DNA of 52,376 bases from contig CAYQVO010000023.1 in assembly GCA_964421085.1 (NCBI GenBank), positions 1 through 52,376 on the forward strand, given 5' to 3'. How positions within the stretch are numbered: position 1 is the first letter of the stretch; the number at the start of each line of letters is the position of its first letter. A program made the translations under genes and the position numbers. The DNA is from CAYQVO01 sp964421085. Lineage in GTDB: Bacteria; Bdellovibrionota_C; UBA2361; CAYQVO01. Positions 44,871-52,376 of the stretch are shown piece by piece. Under the pieces are notes generated by a model. That model saw only the letters and a program-made list of their open reading frames with translations, ran no database searches and was not told the DNA's origin.

Positions 44871-45463
44871 TAGCAAGTCTCACAGGAAGAGTGGAGGATC
44901 TCTCCCTTGATATCGCCACCGTTGTTGTGAACGGTGTGGGTTACGAGGTGCAGTGCACACAGAGCTGCGCCGGCGCTCTTACAGCCGGAAAGGACGCGCA
45001 TGTGGTGGTTTATACCGATGTAAAAGAGGACTCGATCCGCCTGTATGGCTTCAAAGACCGGACTGAACGTCAGGTTTTCCTCCTTCTGCTGAAAGTGACG
45101 GGCGTTGGTGCGAGGACGGGCGTGGATATTCTTTCCCGTATCGATAAGCTCGAACTTCTCCGTATAATAGGAGCAGGAGATGCCACGAGGCTCGAGCAGG
45201 TAAAGGGGATAGGAAAGAAAACGGCCGCCCGGATCATCGTGGAGTTGAAGGACAAAGTCTCCGAGTTTGCAGAAAACACCGCAGGAATGTACCGGGCGGA
45301 ACCATCGGAACTTCCTGAAGCGGTGAGAGACGCGCTGGCAGCGCTTCAGGCGCTTGGGTTTTCGAAGCGGGATGCCGAGAGAGCTCTTGCAGGCGCGAAG
45401 GGATCGATTCGCAGTTCGATGAGTCCGGGTGAAATAGTCCGGGAATCTTTGAGGTATATTTAG
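44867..45463 (+). CDS. ruvA: Holliday junction helicase subunit RuvA
   Basis: 198 residues. The N-terminal OB fold (MIASLTGRVEDLSLDIATVVVNGVGYEV) holds the junction; two helix-hairpin-helix motifs follow (GVGARTGVDILSRI and VKGIGKKTAARIIVELKDK); the C-terminal domain (ALAALQALGFSKRDAERAL) binds RuvB. Branch migration during recombination and repair. Overlaps yebC by ATGA and shares its last stop base with the ruvB GTG. Confidence 0.95.
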   Translation: MIASLTGRVEDLSLDIATVVVNGVGYEVQCTQSCAGALTAGKDAHVVVYTDVKEDSIRLYGFKDRTERQVFLLLLKVTGVGARTGVDILSRIDKLELLRIIGAGDATRLEQVKGIGKKTAARIIVELKDKVSEFAENTAGMYRAEPSELPEAVRDALAALQALGFSKRDAERALAGAKGSIRSSMSPGEIVRESLRYI

Positions 45464-46533
45464 TGTCTGATTACGGGGACGACGAGAAAGAGATGTGGAA
45501 TCTCGCTGCGCTGACGCGTGACGACGATGAGTCGACGGCATCGGACCCTCTTGTCGCAAGTCTCAGGCCCGACTATTTCGCCGATTATACAGGCCAGCGT
45601 GCTATCAAGGAAAATCTCATGATCGCATGTCAGGCTGCGCAGACAAGGGGCGAGCCTCTTGATCATATTCTTCTGCACGGTCCACCCGGACTTGGAAAAA
45701 CCTCTCTTGCAAGAATCATCTCCCACGAGCTTGGAGTGGGTTTTAAAGGGACATCCGGACCTGTAATAGAAAGGCCGGGGGATCTGGCCGCGATTTTGAG
45801 TTCTTTGAGCGCAAAGGACGTGCTTTTTATCGATGAAATTCACCGCCTCCCCCGGGTTGTCGAAGAAGTGCTGTATCCGGCTATGGAAGACTTTCAGATT
45901 GATATTCTGATTGGAAGCGGCGCGGCGGCAAAATCCATAAAGATCGACCTCAAACCTTTCACGCTTGTTGGAGCGACGACGCGTACGGGACTTCTCACAT
46001 CTCCGCTTCGGGATCGTTTTGGAATGGTGCTTCGCCTCGGATTCTATTCTCCGGAAGAACTGACAGAGATAATCACTCGCGCCGCAGCAATACTGAAAGT
46101 TCAGATCGATCCTGAGGCTGCGACGGAGATCGGCACGCGGGCCCGCGGTACACCACGGGTGGCGAACAGAATGCTCAAGCGGGTCCGCGATTTCGCGCAG
46201 GAGAGAGCGCAGGGAGAGATTGACGTTGAAATAGCGCGTCAGGCATTGAACCTTCTCGCAGTCGACGAAAGGGGCCTTGATGAAATGGATCGCATGATTC
46301 TCGACACGTTTGAAGGAGGGCCGGTGGGAATCGAGACGATAGCCGCCGCAATCGGAGAGGACAGAGATACGCTTGAAGATGTCTACGAGCCTTTTCTGAT
46401 ACAGGAAGGTTTTATCATACGAACCCGACGGGGACGCGAGGTCACAGACCTGGGCTTCGCCCACAGAGGGAAGAAACCTCAAGGGAGCCGCAATCCCCGG
46501 CAGATCCCTGTGAATTTTCAACAGGAGCCATGA
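45463..46533 (+). CDS. ruvB: Holliday junction helicase ATPase RuvB
   Basis: 356 residues, AAA+ hexameric motor. Walker A GPPGLGKTSLA, Walker B LFIDEIHRL, sensor-1 GATTRTG, arginine finger in LRDRFG, and the C-terminal winged helix (GGPVGIETIAAAIGEDRDTLEDVYEPFLIQEGFI). GTG start overlaps the ruvA TAG stop by one base. The stop overlaps the next gene by four bases (ATGA). A C-terminal extension (about 336-356, Lys/Arg/Gln-rich) goes past the usual ending. Confidence 0.96.
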   Translation: MSDYGDDEKEMWNLAALTRDDDESTASDPLVASLRPDYFADYTGQRAIKENLMIACQAAQTRGEPLDHILLHGPPGLGKTSLARIISHELGVGFKGTSGPVIERPGDLAAILSSLSAKDVLFIDEIHRLPRVVEEVLYPAMEDFQIDILIGSGAAAKSIKIDLKPFTLVGATTRTGLLTSPLRDRFGMVLRLGFYSPEELTEIITRAAAILKVQIDPEAATEIGTRARGTPRVANRMLKRVRDFAQERAQGEIDVEIARQALNLLAVDERGLDEMDRMILDTFEGGPVGIETIAAAIGEDRDTLEDVYEPFLIQEGFIIRTRRGREVTDLGFAHRGKKPQGSRNPRQIPVNFQQEP

Positions 46534-47093
46534 TGTTCAGCCGTCTCTTTCTTCTCGTTCCGGTGATATTTGCGTTCCCGTCCGTCGGCGTCAGATGGGC
46601 TGAGAATGATCGCCAGGCGATTGCGCTTTCCATCGAGGGGATCGATTCCCGGTGGGAGAAGTGCGTGGACAGCGGTCTTCAGGCGCAGTACAGGATCGAG
46701 GTCAAGCTGTGCAGAAAGAGAAGCATGTGGTTCGACGCATGTCTTGACTCTGAGAAGGCGTCCAGAAGTATGGAAAAAGATCCGGTGAGTGGAATGTTCA
46801 AGGTATCCGAAGATTTCCTGAACGATACTTCTGAGCCGGAAGCGCAGGGATTCGAGAGCTATGGCGAAGGGCTTTCCGCCATGCTCAGTCCAATCGATCT
46901 CTCGTTCCAGAAGCTCGGGATGCAGGACCCGGGCATGATGGCAAACCGGAAGGCGTATCTCAGGGTGCGGGCGACATCCGCGTGCAGGGGAGATATCAGT
47001 CCGACCGTAAGAAGGCTCTCGCAGTTTCTCAGCTTTGGCCTGGTCGATCTGCAGGACAAGAGAAGCGGCTGGAGCGACTTCAAGCTCGAATAG
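46530..47093 (+). CDS. DUF4390-like exported protein
   Basis: 187 residues. A signal peptide or anchor at the N-terminus (about 1-20, FSRLFLLVPVIFAFPSVGVRWA), then a beta-rich domain of unknown function (LSIEGIDSRWEKCVDSGLQAQYRIEVKLC, and the end FLSFGLVDLQDKRSGWSDF). DUF4390 proteins occur next to NtrY-type kinases in Proteobacteria and this copy sits right before one, so it is probably a sensory or lipid-binding partner. Starts within the ruvB stop. Confidence 0.75.
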   Translation: MMFSRLFLLVPVIFAFPSVGVRWAENDRQAIALSIEGIDSRWEKCVDSGLQAQYRIEVKLCRKRSMWFDACLDSEKASRSMEKDPVSGMFKVSEDFLNDTSEPEAQGFESYGEGLSAMLSPIDLSFQKLGMQDPGMMANRKAYLRVRATSACRGDISPTVRRLSQFLSFGLVDLQDKRSGWSDFKLE

Positions 47094-47127
47094 AAGGGCC
47101 ACGATGGTCGTGGTCGATAATTGAGAA

Positions 47128-49368
47128 ATGGTAAGCCGACGAATTCGATTTGCTGCATGGTGGAGGCGCTGGGGGATGACGCTCCGTCTCGTCCTGTTCC
47201 TCATCGGCATGGGACTGTTTTTTCTCCTCATGCTGTGGCAGCGTAGTGGAGATGAAGAAACGGTTACCGCGGGGCAGAATGTTCTCGTCTTTGCCCTTGT
47301 CAACCTCAACGTAGCCATACTCTGCGTCCTGATTTTTCTAATCGGCAGGAACATCACCAAGCTTGTTTTTGATCGGCGAAAGAAGCTTCTGGGGTCAAAA
47401 CTGCGAACGAAGCTCATGATTATCTTCGTTGGCCTGACGCTTGTCCCATCCACTTTTGTGTTCATAATGGCCAGCGGTTTCCTGAACAGGGCGGTGGAAG
47501 GTTGGTTCAACACGCAGGTTGAAACATCCGTTGCTGCAGCGGTCGAAGTCGCTCAACAGCATTTTGAGTACCTTAAACAGGATGTCGCACGGGCAGGTGA
47601 TTTGACTGCAAAGTCGCTCGGGTCGCGTCCCGCGATCTTCAGGGATCGCCGTTCCATCGAGTCGCATCTCGAGGATCTCAGGAAAGATGCGGACCTTTAC
47701 GGAATCAGTGTGCTGGAGGATGGCAAGACTCAGATCCTCGAGGTGCATAATGCCGCGGCATATGTCGATCCCTTCCAGGAACCGACTCCGGCAAAGGAAG
47801 TCATCAGCAAAGTTCTCAAGGGAGAAAACACAGTGCTGTTCGAGGAGCGCGGGGCCAACCAGTTTGTGCGGGCGTACAACCGGGTTATCGCGGATGGCAG
47901 GACCTATGTCGTGGTTTCAACGCTCCGGGTCGGTTCCGATCTGGTATCGGCAATAGCATCAGTAACAGACTCTTACAGAGAGTATGAGCAGTTGAAGCTT
48001 TTCAAGAACCCTCTTGCGTCCGGATACACCCTCACTCTTGCCATGATCACGGGGCTTGTGATTTTTGGAGCGATCTGGATTGCGTTCTATATAGCAAAGC
48101 AGATAGTAGTTCCCATTCAGAAGCTCGCCGAAGGAACGCGGGCAATCGCAAGAGGGGATTATGATTTTCAGATCAGAAAACCGGCGGATGATGAACTCGG
48201 GTATCTCGTGTCGTCGTTCAACCTGATGGTATCAGATTTGAAACAGTCGAGATCTGAAGCTGAGAAGCGCCGCCTTTTTATAGAGACTATTCTCTCGAAT
48301 CTGGCCGTAGGTGTTATAGGGGTGGATCGTGAAATGAGGATTACCTCGATAAACAAAATCGCAGGCCGCCTTTTCCACCTGGAAGACCCCGGGCAGGCCC
48401 TCGGTAAGCCTCTCTCCTCTGTGCTGACTCCGGAGCAGGCCGAAGTCGTCGAGGGCGTCGCGCGGGATGTCGCAACCGCCGGCGACAATGCCGCAGTCAA
48501 CGCATCTGAAGCGGAACTTCATACGGTTTCAGACGATGAGGAACACAGAGTTCTGTGCACTGCGGGGGTTATCAGAAATCCGGATAAATCTCTTCTTGGG
48601 ACACTTTTGCTGTTCGATGATATTACGGACCTTGCCCGCGCACAGGCAATGTCAGCATGGCGCGAAGTGGCGCAGCGTATAGCGCATGAGATTAAGAATC
48701 CCCTTACCCCAATCCAGCTTTCTGCCCAGCGCCTGAAGAAGCTTATCGGGGACGTCCCAGGCCGCACGGACATGATCGAGAGTGCGGAGACGATTGTGGA
48801 GAATGTTGAGACGATTACCAGGCTGGCTAACGAGTTCTCCAAATTCGCCCGGATGCCCACCGCAGAATTCAAAAGTGTAAACCTCGACAACGCGATCTCC
48901 GATATCGTCTCAAAATTCGCCGGCACCACGCCTGATATTGTTTTTCAGTTTATCGCCGACACCAAACTGCCCGAGATAATGCTCGATTCCCTTCTCATGC
49001 GTGGAGTGCTTGTAAATCTGATCGACAACGCGGTATCCGCCATGCACACCGAAGAGCGGCCCGAAGGAGCAGACAGGCCGAAAATAGTAGTCCGCACTTC
49101 ATATAACAGGAAAGAAAGACTGGTGGAGCTTGAAGTTGCGGACAATGGACCCGGTATTCCTTCATCCGACAAGTTCCGGATTTTCGAGCCGTATTTCACC
49201 ACAAAGCCGAAGGGAACGGGACTTGGACTTGCAATAGTAAATACCATCATTGCGGATCATAACGGCCAGATAAGAGTTTTTGATAATTATCCCCGCGGAG
49301 CGAGATTCCTCATAAAGCTGCCTGCGGGACAGAGGCACAGCACTCAGCGGCGCCTGGCGGAAGTGTGA
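47128..49368 (+). CDS. ntrY: NtrY-type membrane sensor histidine kinase
   Basis: 746 residues. Membrane helices at about 18-38, 48-72, 90-112 and 300-325, with a periplasmic sensor between the last two; a HAMP domain (about 325-380, VPIQKLAEGTRAIARGDYDF), PAS (about 390-500), then HisKA with His in IAHEIKNPLTPIQLSAQRL, and the HATPase boxes NLIDNAVSAM, VADNGPGIP, FEPYFTTKPKGTGLGLA. Usually phosphorylates the sigma-54 activator NtrX, but the next gene here is a peptidase, so the response regulator must lie elsewhere. ATG has only a weak gag ribosome site. It is 34 bases after the DUF4390 gene. Confidence 0.9.
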   Translation: MVSRRIRFAAWWRRWGMTLRLVLFLIGMGLFFLLMLWQRSGDEETVTAGQNVLVFALVNLNVAILCVLIFLIGRNITKLVFDRRKKLLGSKLRTKLMIIFVGLTLVPSTFVFIMASGFLNRAVEGWFNTQVETSVAAAVEVAQQHFEYLKQDVARAGDLTAKSLGSRPAIFRDRRSIESHLEDLRKDADLYGISVLEDGKTQILEVHNAAAYVDPFQEPTPAKEVISKVLKGENTVLFEERGANQFVRAYNRVIADGRTYVVVSTLRVGSDLVSAIASVTDSYREYEQLKLFKNPLASGYTLTLAMITGLVIFGAIWIAFYIAKQIVVPIQKLAEGTRAIARGDYDFQIRKPADDELGYLVSSFNLMVSDLKQSRSEAEKRRLFIETILSNLAVGVIGVDREMRITSINKIAGRLFHLEDPGQALGKPLSSVLTPEQAEVVEGVARDVATAGDNAAVNASEAELHTVSDDEEHRVLCTAGVIRNPDKSLLGTLLLFDDITDLARAQAMSAWREVAQRIAHEIKNPLTPIQLSAQRLKKLIGDVPGRTDMIESAETIVENVETITRLANEFSKFARMPTAEFKSVNLDNAISDIVSKFAGTTPDIVFQFIADTKLPEIMLDSLLMRGVLVNLIDNAVSAMHTEERPEGADRPKIVVRTSYNRKERLVELEVADNGPGIPSSDKFRIFEPYFTTKPKGTGLGLAIVNTIIADHNGQIRVFDNYPRGARFLIKLPAGQRHSTQRRLAEV

Positions 49369-49426
49369 AAGCGCAGACTCCCGCTCTTTCACCTTGATGA
49401 TTCGTGGACTATACTTGTTCCCTGTA

Positions 49427-52327
49427 ATGAACGGGTTCAAAATTATTCGGCGTGAGTATTTCGACGACTTCAAGGTCGAAGCAATGCTCATGATTCATGA
49501 GCGTACGGATGCGAAGCTTGTCGCACTTTTGAATGAGGACGAAAACCGCACTTTTTCGATATCTTTCCGCACGCCGCCTCCTGATTCAAAAGGCGAGCCT
49601 CATATTCTCGAGCACTCGGTGCTCTGCGGTTCGCGGTCTTTTCCCCTCAGAGATCCCTTTGCTGTTCTGCTGAAAAGTTCCCTCAATACTTACCTTAACG
49701 CTTTTACAGCTTCCCTTTATACGTCATATCCGGTTGCGAGCCAGAATGAAGAGGACTTCCGGAATCTTGTCACTGTATATCTGGACGCAGTTCTTCATCC
49801 GCTCCTGACTGAAGAAACTTTTCTCCGCCAGGCGTGGCATTACGAACTTGACCCGGACGGAATCGCTCTTACGCGGAAGGGGGTCGTTTTGAACGAAATG
49901 CGCGGCAGGTATGGAGAGAGTGACAGCATTCTTTACAGGGCCTTGCTGCAGAATCTGCTTGCGGACACGGCGTACCGGTTCGATTCTGGAGGTAATCCGG
50001 ATGAAATTCCAGATCTTACATACGATCAACTGAAGCAATTTTACTCCACGTACTATCATCCTTCCAACTCGTTTCTGTATCTTTACGGCAAAATCGATCT
50101 CGAATGGCACCTCCCGCAGCTTGATTCGCTTTTTTCTGAATACTCCCGGAAGGACTGCGAACTGCCGAACGTCGTTCAGTCCCGGACAGTCGATGGCGAG
50201 GTTGTTCTTCCTTTCACTCCCGCAGGTGAGAGCGCGGAAGATTCGGGCGATGTAATCGTGCGAGCCTGGTTCATTCCGTACCGGGAAGATCTGGAGCGTG
50301 AGCTCGGTCTGGCCCTTCTTTCACGACTCCTTTTTGGAAGCCAGGCAGCCCGTCTTACCCGCGCCCTTGTGGAGTCGGGACTTGGGAAAAAACCTGCAGG
50401 ATTCGGTCTTTTTGATGTGGAAGGAGGGGGGATATTTTCCGCAGGACTTCGCGGGGTGCGGAAGGAGAATCTGACCAGGGTTGATGATGTTATTGATGAG
50501 TCTCTGAAAGAGATCGCCATGAATTCCGTGTCGATGGACGAGATAGAATCTGCCCTCAACTCCTTTGAGTTCGGGCTTCGCGAACAGATTGCAAATTCTC
50601 CATCGCGCGGCATCAATATGATGAGTCATATCATGGGGCCGTGGCTCTTCAGAGATCGGCCGTTTCACGAACTTGAAATATTCCAGTCGCTCGAGAAAGT
50701 AAGGAAAAGGTTTGATAGAGGCGAGAGATTCTTCGAAGAACTCGTCTCGGAATGCCTTATCCTCAACCGTCACAGGTTGCGCGTTCAGCTCGAGGCATCC
50801 GGCACACATGCGATGGAAAAGGCGCACGAAGAACAGACCCGGTGTCTGCAGGTGCTGGAAAAACTTTCCGACGATCAAAAAACCGGTATTCTGAAAGCGC
50901 AGAAAGATCTCGAAGAAAGCGCGGCAAAAGACGAGCCTGAAGAACTTGTAAGCAGAATTCCTGTGCTCAAGGTATCTTCGATCGATCCGAATGAAAAGAA
51001 AACGCCTTCTGAAAGCGATGGCGGAAGAGGATATGAGCGCCTTTACCAGCCTCTTTCAACAGCAGGCCTGGTTTACCTGCAGGCTGGTTTTGATCTGCGT
51101 GTGCTCCCTCGGAATCTGCTTCCGTATGTCCCCCTTTTCATGCGCGCCCTTACGGGCACTGGTGCTGGAGACATGGATTATGTAAAGCTCACCCATTTCA
51201 CGATGGGAAAAACAGGCGGAGTTGGTACAAGCCGTGTCTGCGGTTCAGTCAAAGACACCGGTGAACTTGCCATCTGGCTAATTATCGAGTCGTCGGCTCT
51301 TCTTCGTGAGAAAGACGCCCTGTTCGCGCTTCTTGGAGACATCACTCACCGGGCCTGGCTCGATAACAAAGAAAGATGCGCGCAGCTTGCCCGCATAATG
51401 AAAGCTTCTTTCGAGGAAAGCCTGGTTTCACGCCCGATAGGCCTGGCCATCAAGCGGGCAAACGCATCTCTCGCTGAAAGTTCAGCCCTTGAAGAGAGCA
51501 TGTCAGGGATCTCTCAGCTTATCTTTCTCCGGTCACTGGTCACAGAGATCGAGCAGGACTGGTCCGCCGTGCAGAGGAAACTCGAACAGATCAGAGACCT
51601 TCTTTTTTCAAGGGGACGTACAATCATAAATGCGACCTTCGACAGAGATCACCACGACGCCGTTCTGCCGCTGATTGATGAATACGGTTTGAGCATTGCA
51701 GATAGAGAAGTGCCGCTTGCGCCAGGAGATTTCAGAAAAGCGGGTATCGCTGAAAGTGTCATAGTGCCGGTTCAGGTCTCATATGTCGCCGTGAGTGTGG
51801 ACATCGGCGCTGCTGATTTCAAAAATAAGGGCTCTCTTTCTGTGGTTTTGAACTACCTGCGCGACACCTGGCTCTGGGAACAGATCCGGGTGAGGGGAGG
51901 AGCCTATGGCGGGGGGTGCGCATACGATGAGACAACAAATATTCTCGGATTTTTCTCCTGGGATGATCCGAATCCCCTCAACACAATCGATGTAATAGGC
52001 CGTACCGCGGATCATCTCAGAAACCTTTCGCTTCCCGAAAGTGAGATCGGCCGGAATATCATCGGGACCGTTGGAACCCTCGACAGGCCCCTCTCGCCTT
52101 ACGCGAAAGGTGTCCGTATCCGAAACAGGCATCTTCTGGGAATCACTCACGAGCAGCGCCAGAAAGAGCGCGAGGAGGTGCTGGGAACGACGAATGAGGA
52201 CTTCAGGAAGGTGGGGGAGATTCTTTCGGCTGCCTGGAACAACCGGAGCATCAGTGTGATGTCGCCAAGGACTCTGGGGGAAGGGTACAGGGAGGTAACG
52301 CTGCAGGAGAAGTCCTTTACGCTCTAG
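49427..52327 (+). CDS. M16C metallopeptidase (PreP/presequence-protease-like)
   Basis: About 966 residues from ATG 49427 (ATG 49397 and TTG 49394 would add ten or eleven). Zinc peptidase of the inverted HxxEH type: HILEHSVLCGS supplies both histidines and the catalytic Glu, and the third ligand Glu comes from RKGVVLNEMRG. Text such as SLNTYLNAFTASLYTSYPVASQN and WHYELDPDG matches bacterial homologues of mitochondrial PreP, which degrade peptides inside a closed chamber. Two homologous halves are joined by a coiled linker (about 430-500 of the chain). No signal peptide seen, so probably cytoplasmic. Its coupling to the upstream kinase is not clear. Confidence 0.93.
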   Translation: MNGFKIIRREYFDDFKVEAMLMIHERTDAKLVALLNEDENRTFSISFRTPPPDSKGEPHILEHSVLCGSRSFPLRDPFAVLLKSSLNTYLNAFTASLYTSYPVASQNEEDFRNLVTVYLDAVLHPLLTEETFLRQAWHYELDPDGIALTRKGVVLNEMRGRYGESDSILYRALLQNLLADTAYRFDSGGNPDEIPDLTYDQLKQFYSTYYHPSNSFLYLYGKIDLEWHLPQLDSLFSEYSRKDCELPNVVQSRTVDGEVVLPFTPAGESAEDSGDVIVRAWFIPYREDLERELGLALLSRLLFGSQAARLTRALVESGLGKKPAGFGLFDVEGGGIFSAGLRGVRKENLTRVDDVIDESLKEIAMNSVSMDEIESALNSFEFGLREQIANSPSRGINMMSHIMGPWLFRDRPFHELEIFQSLEKVRKRFDRGERFFEELVSECLILNRHRLRVQLEASGTHAMEKAHEEQTRCLQVLEKLSDDQKTGILKAQKDLEESAAKDEPEELVSRIPVLKVSSIDPNEKKTPSESDGGRGYERLYQPLSTAGLVYLQAGFDLRVLPRNLLPYVPLFMRALTGTGAGDMDYVKLTHFTMGKTGGVGTSRVCGSVKDTGELAIWLIIESSALLREKDALFALLGDITHRAWLDNKERCAQLARIMKASFEESLVSRPIGLAIKRANASLAESSALEESMSGISQLIFLRSLVTEIEQDWSAVQRKLEQIRDLLFSRGRTIINATFDRDHHDAVLPLIDEYGLSIADREVPLAPGDFRKAGIAESVIVPVQVSYVAVSVDIGAADFKNKGSLSVVLNYLRDTWLWEQIRVRGGAYGGGCAYDETTNILGFFSWDDPNPLNTIDVIGRTADHLRNLSLPESEIGRNIIGTVGTLDRPLSPYAKGVRIRNRHLLGITHEQRQKEREEVLGTTNEDFRKVGEILSAAWNNRSISVMSPRTLGEGYREVTLQEKSFTL

Positions 52328-52376
52328 GGAAGCTCTGATCAAGGGTACTATAATTTCCGAAAAAATGTGAAGTTGG

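Noticed and set aside
52340..52360. Perfect TATAAT near 52349 as a promoter
   Set aside because: No -35 match at 16-18 bases and the window ends before any start codon, so it cannot be tied to a gene.
1..52376. CRISPR array, insertion sequence or tRNA/rRNA genes
   Set aside because: No regular direct repeats with spacers, no transposase reading frame and no recognisable tRNA or rRNA sequence were found.

Overview
The window comes from a diderm (Gram-negative type) bacterium with an outer membrane. Evidence for this is a lipoprotein outer-membrane efflux channel, a TonB-like protein, a PBP1B-type peptidoglycan synthase and a flagellin. Genes are dense, tightly packed and on both strands, GC content looks moderate, and GTG and TTG starts are common. 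The mix is deltaproteobacteria-like (MJ0042/DUF3426 zinc-ribbon protein; DUF4390 protein next to an NtrY-type kinase) but also includes a PurM of the Bacteroidetes-like type, so I cannot place it in a phylum. Two 10-N runs (1859-1868, 39634-39643) show that this is a draft scaffold. Each N-run breaks what is probably one gene.

Region by region. 1-8041: a divergent, over-long SecA, an unknown 310-residue protein upstream of it, and a divergently transcribed pair of unknown proteins (851 and 230 residues), none of which I recognise. 8089-15436: a TonB-like protein, an AbiEii-type toxin-antitoxin pair with a leaderless promoter and a palindromic operator, TatA, a zinc-ribbon/DUF3426 membrane protein, a half-size TauE/SafE permease, a GT4 glycosyltransferase overlapping RlmB, and a GNAT acetyltransferase. 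15608-19806: a small zinc-ribbon membrane protein, then the chromosome segregation pair ScpA-ScpB coupled to an RluB-type pseudouridine synthase and a GT2-TPR protein. 19931-23079: a decayed DUF4143 ATPase gene, then the minus-strand operon dCMP deaminase - glycosyltransferase - spermidine synthase. 23309-30948: a degenerate-kinase/receiver protein, PurM overlapping DAHP synthase, a pseudopilin-like protein, rubrerythrin, a GT39-like membrane protein and alpha-glucan phosphorylase.

31145-41496: an unknown basic protein with a possible cysteine-peptidase C-terminus, an OprM-like efflux channel, a short flagellin under a near-perfect sigma-28 promoter and a strong terminator, then two very large divergent multidomain glycosyltransferases. 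The second of these has three Ig-like repeats at its N-terminus. Their position next to flagellin suggests surface or flagellin glycosylation. 41584-52327: PBP1B-type synthase on the minus strand, then a plus-strand series yebC-ruvA-ruvB-DUF4390-ntrY-like kinase joined by start/stop overlaps or short gaps, and an M16C (PreP-like) metallopeptidase.

The most unusual part is the left end: an accessory-looking SecA beside large proteins of unknown function without recognisable signal peptides. The most directly readable regulatory signals are the sigma-28 flagellin promoter and the leaderless, operator-overlapped promoter of the toxin-antitoxin pair.
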